From NCBI GenBank assembly GCA_033763775.1, contig JANRJW010000014.1, forward strand, positions 124,001 through 188,000: DNA of 64,000 bases. The letters are read 5' to 3'. The notes below the pieces were generated by a model. That model saw only the letters and a program-made list of their open reading frames with translations, did not search any database and was not told the DNA's origin. The position numbers and the translations under genes are program-made. Position 1 is the stretch's first letter. Every line of letters starts with the position of its first letter. This DNA is from JAJTHB01 sp033763775 (GTDB taxonomy: Bacteria > Pseudomonadota > Alphaproteobacteria > Rickettsiales > SXRF01). Shown here piece by piece: positions 1 through 8,160 of this stretch.

Positions 1-198
1 ACCACCACTCCCAACCAGGACAACCCGCTCATGGATGTGGCCACCGTGCGCGGCGCGCCGATTCTCGGCAATGACCTGTGGGAACACGCTTTTTATCTCG
101 GCTATCAGAACCGCCGCGCGGACTATATCAAGGCGTGGTGGGAGCTGGTGAACTGGCAGGAAGTCAGCCGCCGCTATGAAACGGCGTTAAAACGTTAG
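1..198 (+). CDS. sodB: Fe/Mn superoxide dismutase, C-terminal part (5' end outside window)
   Basis: The open frame from base 1 to the TAG at 196-198 gives 65 residues matching the C-terminal domain of iron/manganese superoxide dismutases, which convert superoxide to hydrogen peroxide and oxygen. The stretch NDLWEHAFYLGYQNRRADYI is the family signature: the Asp and His of DLWEH are two of the four metal ligands, and YQNRRADYI lies in the dimer-interface region. The other two ligands lie upstream of the window. Iron versus manganese preference cannot be read from this fragment. The gene ends about 60 bases before the broken tRNA-Arg copy. Confidence 0.93.
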   Translation, partial: TTTPNQDNPLMDVATVRGAPILGNDLWEHAFYLGYQNRRADYIKAWWELVNWQEVSRRYETALKR

Positions 199-256
199 GC
201 GCATCAGTCGATTCCCGCTTTCGCCGCAGCAACGGATGGTGTATGAGGCGAACTAA

Positions 257-336
257 GCACCCGTAGCTCAGCTGGATAGAGCGCCTGCCTCCGACCGTGT
301 CCGCCGAAGCCTTGGCGAAGGCGGAAGGCAAAGGTC
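257..336 (+). pseudogene. Broken tRNA-Arg copy with palindromic insertion in the anticodon arm
   Basis: The acceptor 5' strand, D arm and anticodon loop start (GCACCCGTAGCTCAGCTGGA and onward to CTCCGA) match the intact tRNA-Arg at 395. After the first purine following the anticodon the sequence is interrupted by about 30 bases containing a 26-base palindrome. A short piece of the anticodon 3' strand (AAGGCAAAGGTC) then follows. The T arm and the 3' acceptor strand are absent, so no tRNA can form. The insertion point corresponds to tRNA position 37/38, the site where canonical tRNA introns occur, but the missing 3' half rules out a functional split gene. Confidence 0.8.
300..325. repeat. 26-base palindromic element, copy 1
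   Basis: TCCGCC-GAA-GCC-TT-GGC-GAA-GGCGGA: six-base outer arms, a symmetrical GAA/GAA internal loop, three-base inner arms and a TT apex. A second copy with the same architecture but different arm bases lies at 56757-56782. Compensating changes in the arms (GCC/GGC here, TCC/GGA there) suggest that the fold is what is conserved. Confidence 0.75.
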
Positions 337-394
337 ATAAAGCGCCCAATTCCCGCTTTCGCCGCAGCAATGGATGGTGTATGAGGCGAACTAA

Positions 395-471
395 GCACCC
401 GTAGCTCAGCTGGATAGAGCGTTGCCCTCCGAAGGCAAAGGTCGGACGTTCGAATCGTCTCGGGTGCGCCA
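395..471 (+). tRNA. tRNA-Arg (anticodon CCG)
   Basis: This 77-base cloverleaf includes an encoded 3' CCA. The acceptor strands GCACCCG (395-401) and CGGGTGC pair fully. The D arm is GCTC...GAGC, the anticodon stem TTGCC/GGCAA closes the loop CTCCGAA with CCG at positions 34-36, and the T loop is TTCGAAT. It decodes CGG arginine codons. The 5' 27 bases and the upstream flank are duplicated at 211-283. No terminator-like hairpin is seen immediately after the CCA. Confidence 0.96.
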
Positions 472-595
472 CATCAAAAAATACATAGCTTAATCAACGC
501 GATAAGGACATTCAGCATCGTCACAAAACCTTAATTTTTATTTATCTTACCGCTGACTTATAGTGTTAGGCATCAACCCTTAAAGCGACGCGCCC
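472..595. other. Spacer before the PIN-like gene
   Basis: AT-rich spacer of 124 bases between tRNA-Arg and the ATG at 596. No repeat of the families seen elsewhere in the window and no convincing ribosome-binding site is visible; any promoter for the downstream gene must lie here. Confidence 0.5.
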
Positions 596-3298
596 ATGCC
601 ACTGACACTGCAAGACCTGAAAGAGGCTACATCTCAAGCGAGATTCAATCGTAAAGAGTTAATCAGTTTAATTGAAGAGCATGGGCTGGTTGAGCGCGGC
701 GGAAACAATAACTGGGGCGTGCCAGGACGCGCCGATATTAATCCGGTTTATATCCCTGATTACACAGAAATTAACAGCACCGTATGGAACAAGCTACTTA
801 GAATCATGGAGCAGCTTGAAAAAGAAAAAGCGCCCACCGAGACCGCCCCCAAAGCACCGCAGTGGCTGCATGATGAGTTGAAGAATATGCCCGAATGGGA
901 GCTGGATGAAAGCCGGCTAGGCGAAAAGAGCGTCACCCTGCGTAGCAAAGCCGCGCCGGAATTCGCCTTTGACGTGCCTCTGAGTGGCAATGATGTCATC
1001 GATAAAAAGACTTTCGATCTTTATGTTCAAAGCTATGCAGGAAGTGAAAAAGAGCTGCTAAGTCTGACCAAATATCTTAAGCTACTTAGCGGACTTGATG
1101 AAAATGAGTGGAAGCTGGAGCGCAGCGCGCAAGGCACGAAGCTCGTATCGCAGATGCAGGATATTCCGGACATTGAGCTAACCGGCAGGCCAGATCAACT
1201 GATCAAAAAAACAAACGACGCCAAAGAATATGCTGAGCTTTATCGAAATGATTTAGCGAAAAACCCAGCCGCAGCGCCTGAGCCCGCCTCCCCCGCGCCG
1301 CCAGAGCCTGAGATCCGCGCAGCGAAAAAGCTAGCCCCTGGCGCGGTGAAATCACCCGAGGAAGGTCAGCATGTGCTGATTCTTGACAGCAGCGCGATCA
1401 TTGAGCTGGGGTCTTTTACTTTCGGTAAAAATGGCAACAAGACCTCCCTGCTTGATATCGTGAAAGCCACGCAGAAGCTGCCGAATGTGAGCAAAATCAT
1501 CATCCCCGATTATGTGGCGGATTTTGAAGTGCGCGGGCAGGGCACGCATTACGACGAAAAAGGCCAGCTGCTGGTGAGCGAAAGCATTCACGATAAAAAG
1601 AATTACGGCAATGACTATAAAGACGTGCGCGATAACTTCCAGCGGCTCATCCACAATGCCGTGCGCCGTCATGTCGCGGCGGATGGCACGGTGGAATTTC
1701 TACATAATGCGGATGTGCCTGCTGAGCAGGTGAACACCAGCATCGTCATCTGGGAGACACCCAAAGGCCGCGAATATGGCGAAGATATCTATACCAAGCT
1801 GAACGCAGGCAAGGTTCAGGAGGTGTTTGATAGCTATGTCAGCAAGCCGGACGACCGAAGCTCGCGAAACAACTACGGTGAGCAGCAAATTGAGGCCATT
1901 TGCAACGACCGGGATTTTTACGCTGCGCCGGTGCATATCATCACCTCTGACAGGAACTACATCAGGGAAAGTAAGAACAATAAAACCGCAAACAAACAAA
2001 ACAAAGCTTACCGCACCACGTTTGAATATCTTGATGCGGAGCTGTCATCGCGCGGACAGGAGCATCGCAATAAAATTGGCATGAGCTTCCAAAATGCTAA
2101 GGAAGCCTATGAGTATCTTCTGAACGACAGTAACGGAAAAATGGGAAAGGTTCAGGATGATAGTAGGCACATAACATCTCCCATCAGGCCTTTGATTCAA
2201 GACGGTATATTGGCTGCTGAAGCGGCGGGAGCCGCCGCCGCTGCGAGCCGACCCACTGTAACGCCAGCGGTAGCGCCGCGCCCAACTGTTGCGTTAAAGC
2301 CAGTGCGGGTGCCGGTGGTGCCTGCTGCAACGCCTGCTCCAACGGCTGTTCCAACTCCAGCTCCGGTGCCACCGCCCGCGGCGCGCACACTGGACGTTTC
2401 GCCGGAAGGCAGAGCATTTGGCGATTTGCTGCTGCGACTGATGAATGATCGCGACCTTAACCGCTCTGGTTTTGCCAAGCTGATAAATGAGAACCTGCCA
2501 CCGGATCAGTCCATGGATATTCAAACCGTGCGGGGTATTTTATCTGGTAAGGAGCCGGTGAGCGAGGCACTGCTGGAGGTTATCGAAACCATCGCGATTG
2601 ATCAGAACCCGCAGATCAATAACAAGGAAGATGCAAAGCAGGAGCTGCGGCAGGCTTGGGACAAAGCATGTGCGCAGCAGACGAACATGGCCAGCAGACA
2701 AGCTGTTGATAGCGCGGGTTACCATGGCTTTGGTGATAAAGTTGCCGCGCTGTTTGAAAAGCGCAACGTGACCGACCCGGAAAAAATTGCAAGTGCCATC
2801 CGCGAGCAGATTGGCGTGCTGAAGCCGACCGAGCCGACGATTGATAGCGCGCTGATACAAAAGATATTTGATGGTGAGCACCTGCCTTCGCCGGGGCTTG
2901 CTGCCGCGCTGCGCAAAGCGCTGGATAACCCCCCGGGTTTTGATGACGCCTATCAGAAAGCGCGTAGCGCGAAACCTCAGCCGCAAGAACTTTCAAAACT
3001 GCGTGAAAAAATCAAAAAACACTTCACGGATCTCGATGAAACACTCGGCCTTAACGATATCGGCGTAGCAGGTAGAATTGGCCAGAAGCGCAATGTCGGC
3101 AGCTTGCTGGGCAAAGGCGGAAATGTGAGCTTTGATGCCGAGCAGCTGGGAAGCTTTGGTTCAAATCTGAGCGGCTGGATGGAACGCGAACTCGGGGCAA
3201 CACCCACGCAGGTCGCCGCGTTTCAAGCGGACTGGGAGCTTTTCAGCCGCGCCTATCTCGAAGAGCAGCAGAAGAAGCAGCTGAGCGCCGCGAAGTAG
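596..3298 (+). CDS. Large multidomain protein with central PIN-like nuclease domain and C-terminal HTH-like repeats
   Basis: This 900-residue protein is of unknown function. Residues 1-75 form a small helical N-terminal domain. Residues 258-455 look like a PIN ribonuclease fold: LDSSAIIEL (Asp264), YGEQQIEAI (Glu429) and IITSDRNYI (Asp452) are placed like the acidic metal-binding residues of PIN proteins. An Ala/Pro-rich linker (about 540-598) leads to a C-terminal part with two, perhaps three, related helical modules of about 75 residues (from 607, 716 and 810) resembling HTH/XRE-like folds, each beginning FGD or similar. No signal peptide or membrane segment is seen. It sits directly beside tRNA-Arg and ends 9 bases from a convergent permease gene. 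PIN assignment is by motif only; RNA cleavage is inference. Adjacency to a tRNA gene fits an accessory gene. Confidence 0.6.
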   Translation: MPLTLQDLKEATSQARFNRKELISLIEEHGLVERGGNNNWGVPGRADINPVYIPDYTEINSTVWNKLLRIMEQLEKEKAPTETAPKAPQWLHDELKNMPEWELDESRLGEKSVTLRSKAAPEFAFDVPLSGNDVIDKKTFDLYVQSYAGSEKELLSLTKYLKLLSGLDENEWKLERSAQGTKLVSQMQDIPDIELTGRPDQLIKKTNDAKEYAELYRNDLAKNPAAAPEPASPAPPEPEIRAAKKLAPGAVKSPEEGQHVLILDSSAIIELGSFTFGKNGNKTSLLDIVKATQKLPNVSKIIIPDYVADFEVRGQGTHYDEKGQLLVSESIHDKKNYGNDYKDVRDNFQRLIHNAVRRHVAADGTVEFLHNADVPAEQVNTSIVIWETPKGREYGEDIYTKLNAGKVQEVFDSYVSKPDDRSSRNNYGEQQIEAICNDRDFYAAPVHIITSDRNYIRESKNNKTANKQNKAYRTTFEYLDAELSSRGQEHRNKIGMSFQNAKEAYEYLLNDSNGKMGKVQDDSRHITSPIRPLIQDGILAAEAAGAAAAASRPTVTPAVAPRPTVALKPVRVPVVPAATPAPTAVPTPAPVPPPAARTLDVSPEGRAFGDLLLRLMNDRDLNRSGFAKLINENLPPDQSMDIQTVRGILSGKEPVSEALLEVIETIAIDQNPQINNKEDAKQELRQAWDKACAQQTNMASRQAVDSAGYHGFGDKVAALFEKRNVTDPEKIASAIREQIGVLKPTEPTIDSALIQKIFDGEHLPSPGLAAALRKALDNPPGFDDAYQKARSAKPQPQELSKLREKIKKHFTDLDETLGLNDIGVAGRIGQKRNVGSLLGKGGNVSFDAEQLGSFGSNLSGWMERELGATPTQVAAFQADWELFSRAYLEEQQKKQLSAAK

Positions 3299-3307
3299 CG
3301 GCAGGCG

Positions 3308-4294
3308 CTACCCCAGCCACATCTTCGCCAGCGAATAGTAAAGCGGGATGCCAAAGACGATGTTAAACGGAAAGGTGATGGCCAGCGACATCGGCAGGTA
3401 GATCGCCGCTTGTGCCTCCGGCAGGGCGAGGCGCATCGCCGCCGGCACCGCGATGTAGGACGCGCTGGCAAACAGCACCGCATAGAGCGTGCCCGTGCCG
3501 ACATCGAGGCCGATGGCCGTGGCAACGCCAAGCCCGGCGAGCGCGCTTAATATCGGCATGTAAATCGCAAATGCCACCAGCGAAAAAGTGAACTGGCGCA
3601 GATGGTGCAGGTTTTTGGCAACGAGCAGCCCCATATCCAGCAGAAATAGCGCGAGAATGCCTTGAAACGGATCCACCAGAAAGGCTTTCATTTTTTCCAT
3701 GCCTGGCTCGCCGGTGATCCAGCCGATGACAAACGATCCCATCAGCAGCAAAATCGCACCATTGGTGAAAATCTCGCGGTTAAGGAGCTTTTTTTCTTCC
3801 TGCTCATGCCCGCGCGTCTCCGGGGCATCGCGGTGAGCAAGGAACAATCCAGACAGTACCGCCGGCGCTTCCATCAGCGCGAGGATGGCCACGATATAGC
3901 CCGCATAGGCCACCTCATCGAGCTTCAGGAACGAGGCCGCCGTCACAAACGTGACCATGCTGATCGAGCCGTAATGCGCCGCCACCGCCGCCGCTGTCGG
4001 GGAATCGAGCTTGCTGGTTTTCCTCAGCAGCCAGTAACCAACGAATGGCTGCACAAAGCCAAAGGCCACGCCAATACCAATTGCCCAGAAAATCTGCGCG
4101 GTGAACTCGTGCGTATTGGCCAGCGCCACGCCACCCTTAAAGCCAATCGACATCATCAGGTAAATGGAAAGGTAGCGGCTGATGCTTTCCGGCACATCAA
4201 GATCCGACTTGATAAACCCCGCAAGCAGGCCAAGGCCAAAAAAGAGAATCGGCGGCGAAAGCAGGTTTTGCGTGAAGAGGTGCAGGATTTCCAT
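3308..4294 (-). CDS. SbtA-like sodium-dependent bicarbonate permease family protein
   Basis: This hydrophobic protein of 328 residues has about ten membrane segments. Motifs such as AAHYGSISMVTFVTA and the Gly-rich first helix match the family of SbtA sodium/bicarbonate symporters (DUF897). SbtA imports bicarbonate in cyanobacteria; in heterotrophs the substrate is usually unproven. The start is supported by an AGGAG motif seven bases upstream of the ATG at 4294. It is the last gene of a minus-strand run glycosyltransferase, sulfotransferase, permease, only 11 bases after the sulfotransferase stop, so co-transcription is likely. No PII-like SbtB partner is seen nearby. Confidence 0.8.
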   Translation of the reverse strand: MEILHLFTQNLLSPPILFFGLGLLAGFIKSDLDVPESISRYLSIYLMMSIGFKGGVALANTHEFTAQIFWAIGIGVAFGFVQPFVGYWLLRKTSKLDSPTAAAVAAHYGSISMVTFVTAASFLKLDEVAYAGYIVAILALMEAPAVLSGLFLAHRDAPETRGHEQEEKKLLNREIFTNGAILLLMGSFVIGWITGEPGMEKMKAFLVDPFQGILALFLLDMGLLVAKNLHHLRQFTFSLVAFAIYMPILSALAGLGVATAIGLDVGTGTLYAVLFASASYIAVPAAMRLALPEAQAAIYLPMSLAITFPFNIVFGIPLYYSLAKMWLG

Positions 4295-4305
4295 GAGGCG
4301 CTCCT

Positions 4306-5100
4306 TTAAAAATCCGGGTAGTAATAGCGCGCATGCGGCGCGATGTCTTTTAGTTTTTTCAGCACCGTCTCCAGCGGCACATCCATGGGTTTAGCCTTCT
4401 GTTTTATCACAGAAAAATCATATTTACCAAGCCGCCTGCCGACAACATCTTCCAGTAGCATCGGCTGCGCTACCAGCGATTCATAGCGCAGCAGCGTGAG
4501 GTTTTTTTCCTGCTCATAGAGGCGCTGGTAGAGCATGTCCAGCAGACGGATTTGCCGCTCCAGCAGCTCCATGGGCGCGCGCTGAAGCGCCGCAAGCTGC
4601 GGCCAGAAATAGCTGGCCGCCGGTAGTTCGCCGCGGGAAACCGGAAGGGGGCTCATGCGCCACGAAGCGAGCACCTCCAGCGGACTACGAATCAGCGCGA
4701 TGATGCGAAACTGGCCAGAGGCGACCAGCTGCGGTAGCGCGCCGAGAAACAGCCCGTTATGTTTTGCCGCCAGCAGAAAATCCGCGCCAAGCCCACCGCG
4801 CACCAGCGGCACCACCGGCACCATATGTTCGCCGTTTTCATTCAGATAATTGGTGACTGGCCGACCATCTGCCCGCCGGTGATCCATCACCGGCTGGCCA
4901 GTAAGCAGCATGGTGCGAAGGCGCTGCATGTCGCGGGTGAGGGCTACGGCAAACGCCTCGGCGTTTGGCGCGGTTCTGGCAAGCTCCACCTGCCAGAGCG
5001 GCTCGCTGAGGCAGACACTCTCTTCCATGCTGTCGGTCAGCGCCGAAAGCAGCGTGGTGCCACTGCGGGGCAGGCCGGTGAGAAGCCACGGCTTGCTCAT
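4306..5100 (-). CDS. Sulfotransferase family protein
   Basis: A 264-residue protein that probably transfers sulfate from PAPS to an acceptor. The N-terminal LLTGLPRSGTTLL (about residues 6-18) is the 5'-phosphosulfate loop, and LIRSPLEVLASWR (about 136-148) fits the 3'-phosphate motif with its Arg and Ser. The ATG at 5100 is chosen over one 14 codons upstream because it gives a four-base ATGA overlap with the preceding glycosyltransferase gene and places the P-loop-like motif at the usual distance from the N-terminus. The overlap suggests translational coupling and a shared pathway, such as sulfation of a surface glycan or lipid, but the acceptor is unknown. Confidence 0.82.
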   Translation of the reverse strand: MSKPWLLTGLPRSGTTLLSALTDSMEESVCLSEPLWQVELARTAPNAEAFAVALTRDMQRLRTMLLTGQPVMDHRRADGRPVTNYLNENGEHMVPVVPLVRGGLGADFLLAAKHNGLFLGALPQLVASGQFRIIALIRSPLEVLASWRMSPLPVSRGELPAASYFWPQLAALQRAPMELLERQIRLLDMLYQRLYEQEKNLTLLRYESLVAQPMLLEDVVGRRLGKYDFSVIKQKAKPMDVPLETVLKKLKDIAPHARYYYPDF

Positions 5101-6038
5101 GAAGGTTTGCGCCCAAGAAGTGTGCCAACATGCGCAAGCCACGCCTGCTCAAACGCCTCGGCGCTGTAATGTTTTGCCGTCTCCATGCCCGCCGCCGCGC
5201 AGCGCTCGGCCAACGCCTCATCCATCATCGCGCGGTGAACAATGTCTGCGAGCGAGCCGAGCTCACGGTAAGAACAGGTGAGCGAGTTTTCGCCGTAGCG
5301 CAGATAATCACGCCCGGCCAAACCATCCAGCCCGGTCACCATCGTGCCAAGCGCCATCGCTTCGAGCGGCACCAGCCCGAATCCTTCGGCAATGGTGAGA
5401 TTGATAAGATAGCGCACCGAAGCCAGACGTTGCTGAAATTCTGTCCGCGATAGCTCCGTGCCCGTCACCAGCTGATCCAGCCGCACATCCGGCGCGCGGC
5501 GCGCCATGGCGGTGGCGAGAAAATGATACAGAATCGCCGTATCCGGTCCATCGCGCTTGATGAACACCAGCGCCGAATGCGCCGGCCGATCGCGCCATGG
5601 CGGCAGCGCCAGGCCGGGCTCAACCATCGCAAAAGGCGCCGTCACCGGCGCGGTGATGCCCCACACCGAGGCGAGATAGCGCTGCACCGTGGTGCTCGCC
5701 GCGACATAAAGATCAAACTGCCCATCAAGCACGCCATGGGTATTAAATCCCTGCACATACATGATTTTGCGCCCGGGCAGACGCGCGCCAAAAAGAAAAT
5801 TAGAAAAAGCCGGCGCGCTGACCAGCAGGTCATCATCCGTCATCTGATCGTCCAGCTGCTGCAAGCTGCAGCGCTCCATCGGATGATCATAGGTAAAGGG
5901 CGAGACCTTGCCGCGCTGCACCTCAACATCCACCAACCGGTAGCCAAAACGCATGCTAATCAGCCTGCCAAGGCGGTAAAGCATGTAGGCGCCACCCGCC
6001 GGCAGACTTGCACCTATTACATAAACACTGGTCGTCAT
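5097..6038 (-). CDS. GT4-like glycosyltransferase
   Basis: This 313-residue protein has two Rossmann-like halves in the GT-B manner. The C-terminal IAEGFGLVPLEAMALGT (around Glu218) is the nucleotide-sugar binding E-x7-E motif of family 4 retaining glycosyltransferases. The N-terminal half (ViGASLPAGGAYMLYRLG) is consistent with the acceptor domain. Its stop overlaps the start of the sulfotransferase, and an SbtA-like permease follows. The sugar donor and acceptor cannot be inferred. The gene is transcribed away from the VirB2-like pilin gene across a 234-base spacer. Confidence 0.8.
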   Translation of the reverse strand: MTTSVYVIGASLPAGGAYMLYRLGRLISMRFGYRLVDVEVQRGKVSPFTYDHPMERCSLQQLDDQMTDDDLLVSAPAFSNFLFGARLPGRKIMYVQGFNTHGVLDGQFDLYVAASTTVQRYLASVWGITAPVTAPFAMVEPGLALPPWRDRPAHSALVFIKRDGPDTAILYHFLATAMARRAPDVRLDQLVTGTELSRTEFQQRLASVRYLINLTIAEGFGLVPLEAMALGTMVTGLDGLAGRDYLRYGENSLTCSYRELGSLADIVHRAMMDEALAERCAAAGMETAKHYSAEAFEQAWLAHVGTLLGRKPS

Positions 6039-6128
6039 TGCTTTATAAAAATCTGATTAATCTACATATTTTACTCTGTCTTAACCATCATGACAATTCT
6101 GAAAATAGCTTTTGCAGCACCTTCACAT

Positions 6129-6242
6129 ATTTGTCACAAATAAATGCTTCAGATTATCCACAGGCTAGGCTAATGTTTCACTATCAGATCTGTGATCTGG
6201 TTATGTCTATTTGTGACGGTTCCTAAACCTAGGGACAAATAG
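6129..6242. promoter_or_regulatory. Cluster of inverted repeats upstream of the VirB2-like gene
   Basis: The 234-base AT-rich spacer 6039-6272 between the divergent glycosyltransferase and pilin genes holds three perfect dyads. They are ATTTGTCACAAAT (6129-6141), CAGATC-TGT-GATCTG (6185-6199) and CTATTTGT...ACAAATAG (arms 6207-6214 and 6235-6242, 20-base loop). The first and third share the half-site TTTGT. They are good candidates for operator sites controlling one or both flanking genes; no specific regulator is implied. Confidence 0.5.
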
Positions 6243-6272
6243 TTTTTCTAACGTTAGTAAAAAGGTAGTTTT

Positions 6273-6614
6273 ATGAAAACCCAAACTAAAGACTTAAGCA
6301 TCGCATGGCAGGCTTGCCTGATGGTGATGCTGACCGCCATCGTGATCTCGATGCCGGAACTTGCTATGGCCAACTCCAACACCCCGATGGGTAACGTGCT
6401 GTGTACGGTAGTTGCATGGTTCACCGGCAACACCGGTAAAGGCCTTGCCACCATCGCGATCACCGTAATCGGTATCGGCGCACTCCTCGGTAAAGTATCC
6501 TGGGGTATGGCGATCATCGTTGGTATCGGCGTTGCGATCGTATTCGGTGCCGCAGGCATCGTGAACACGATGGGCGCTGGCGGTGGTTCTACCCAGACTT
6601 GCGTTACTTCCTAA
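6273..6614 (+). CDS. VirB2/TrbC-family pilin-like protein, orphan
   Basis: A 113-residue protein with the layout of type IV secretion pilins: a long signal peptide ending near AMA (about residue 32), then a small mature part of about 80 residues with two hydrophobic segments separated by a short loop containing Lys (GALLGKVSWGMAII). VirB2-type proteins form the extracellular pilus of conjugation-like systems. A ribosome-binding site (AAGGTAG) precedes the ATG and a strong intrinsic terminator follows, so it is a monocistronic gene. No other virB gene is visible in the window. The codons look strongly biased towards GTT, GGT, ATC and AAC, which suggests high expression. Confidence 0.78.
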   Translation: MKTQTKDLSIAWQACLMVMLTAIVISMPELAMANSNTPMGNVLCTVVAWFTGNTGKGLATIAITVIGIGALLGKVSWGMAIIVGIGVAIVFGAAGIVNTMGAGGGSTQTCVTS

Positions 6615-6633
6615 TCGTAAGATTGGTAAAGCC

Positions 6634-6669
6634 AAGAAAAACCCTGCCGAGCAATCGGCGGGGTTTTTT
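6634..6669 (+). terminator. Rho-independent terminator after the pilin gene
   Basis: CCCTGCCGA and TCGGCGGGG pair around a GCAA tetraloop and are followed by a run of Ts. It lies about 20 bases after the pilin stop codon and isolates it from the next gene at 6706. Confidence 0.9.
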
Positions 6670-6705
6670 GTTGTTTGATACATCTGCACTTCGTATGCTG
6701 ACTCC

Positions 6706-8160
6706 ATGAACATGCGCTATTTTCCACACAGTTTGGTCGTTCTTGTTTTTGGTATTGCGGTTCTTTTCGCTTTTGCCAATCAGACAGTCATTTTTCAAGA
6801 CCCTGATACACTATGGCATATACGTGCCGGAGACCTGATCCGCCAGCATGGCATTGATAGCAATGAGCCCTGGTCGTGGACAGCGGGTGATTATCCATGG
6901 ATCAATATTGCCTGGCTACCCGACATCGCGATGAGCTGGCTCTATGAGCTGGGTGGTTTAAGTTTACTCGCTGCCTGTACGTTGATCCTCTTTACCCTGG
7001 TCATTGCATCACTCGCTGCTATCGGCTTGAAACTTAAAGCAACAATAAGCATTATGGCATTGCCGCTTTTTTACAGCGCCGGCATCCTTGCCGAGGGAAT
7101 GCTGGCACGGCCGCAGCTACTCAGTCTGCTATTTGCTGCTGCCGTATATGCGCTGTTGCGTTTTGCGCATACTCGCACGCTCTTGTGGCTGCTGCCGCTC
7201 TACTTGCTATGGAGTAATAGCCATGGGGGCTATATCACCATGTTTGTTATCATTGGTATGTTCTTCATTGAGGCAGTGGTACAAAACCAGACGACGAAAG
7301 CGAAATGGCTTGCATTGATTGCCGCTGGCTGCGCTCTGTTGACTCTCGCTAACCCTTATGGGGTGCACATCCTCAGCGCCACGCTTGCCGTGCTGAGCAC
7401 CCCTGCCAATCAGTTGCTGCATGAATGGCAAACTACAGCACCAGCGCAATATCTCTACCTGCTCGGATGGCTTGTGCTGATGGTGATTGCTGGTGGCATG
7501 CGCAGCAAAGAGATTCCTCTCGCCGATAAGCTGCTTGCAATATTCTGGCTGGTAATGGCGATGGCGTCGCTACGCATGACTTACTTCGCCGCTATTTTCA
7601 GCTTCCCCTATCTGGTGCAGGCGCTAAGTGCATGGCAAAAAACCCTTCCGACGCTGACGAAAGATTTTCAAGCGCTGAGTAGTGATCCAATGCGCTGGAA
7701 AATATCGCTTACCGCAGTGGCCTTGATTGTCTTCTTATTGTCACCCTGGCGCAGCTATATTCTGAGTGATATAAGCTTGCCCGAACATATCGCACCCAAA
7801 GTGGAGGTGGAGTTTCTTGCTGCGAATTATCCCCAGCTGAAACTAATGAACCACTATGATTTTGGCGGCTATCTGATTTATCGACGCGACCTTGGCCTTG
7901 AGCCATTCATCGATGGACGCGCAGAAACAGCCTACCCGCGAACGCTGATTATTGATTATTTTGTTCTCCAGAAATTAGATATTGGTTGGGAAAAAGTAGC
8001 AGCCGACTATGGTATTCAAGCGTTCCTATTGCCCCTGAAAGACAAGGATGGCATATCGCGCTCACCGCAAATTGCTATACTGGATCAGTCACCGCAATGG
8101 AAACGCGTTTTCACCGGCGATATTGCGGCGGTTTATATTCATCGAAATCTGAGCAGATAA
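6706..8160 (+). CDS. Polytopic membrane protein, GT-C glycosyltransferase-like
   Basis: This 484-residue protein has around ten hydrophobic segments. The first extracytoplasmic loop contains FQDPDTLWHIRAGDLI, resembling the acidic loop motif of GT-C enzymes that use polyprenyl-phosphate sugars. The C-terminal part after about residue 365 is a soluble domain with FIDGRAETAYP. Such proteins are usually annotated only as hypothetical membrane proteins. It converges exactly with the next GT-C-like gene (adjacent stop codons at 8160 and 8161). A role in surface glycan or protein glycosylation is an inference from fold type and neighbours. Confidence 0.6.
   Translation: MNMRYFPHSLVVLVFGIAVLFAFANQTVIFQDPDTLWHIRAGDLIRQHGIDSNEPWSWTAGDYPWINIAWLPDIAMSWLYELGGLSLLAACTLILFTLVIASLAAIGLKLKATISIMALPLFYSAGILAEGMLARPQLLSLLFAAAVYALLRFAHTRTLLWLLPLYLLWSNSHGGYITMFVIIGMFFIEAVVQNQTTKAKWLALIAAGCALLTLANPYGVHILSATLAVLSTPANQLLHEWQTTAPAQYLYLLGWLVLMVIAGGMRSKEIPLADKLLAIFWLVMAMASLRMTYFAAIFSFPYLVQALSAWQKTLPTLTKDFQALSSDPMRWKISLTAVALIVFLLSPWRSYILSDISLPEHIAPKVEVEFLAANYPQLKLMNHYDFGGYLIYRRDLGLEPFIDGRAETAYPRTLIIDYFVLQKLDIGWEKVAADYGIQAFLLPLKDKDGISRSPQIAILDQSPQWKRVFTGDIAAVYIHRNLSR

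Larger units (their letters stand above)
211..421 (+). repeat. 73-base direct duplication around tRNA-Arg
   Basis: Bases 211-283 and 349-421 are nearly identical (one visible mismatch, aacgg versus aatgg) and lie 138 bases apart. Each copy contains about 46 bases of upstream sequence followed by the first 27 bases of a tRNA-Arg. Only the second copy runs on into a complete tRNA. The unit between them contains the palindrome at 300-325. Confidence 0.9.

Noticed and set aside
257..336. Upstream tRNA copy as an intron-containing functional tRNA
   Set aside because: The insertion is at the intron position, but the T arm and 3' acceptor strand are missing.
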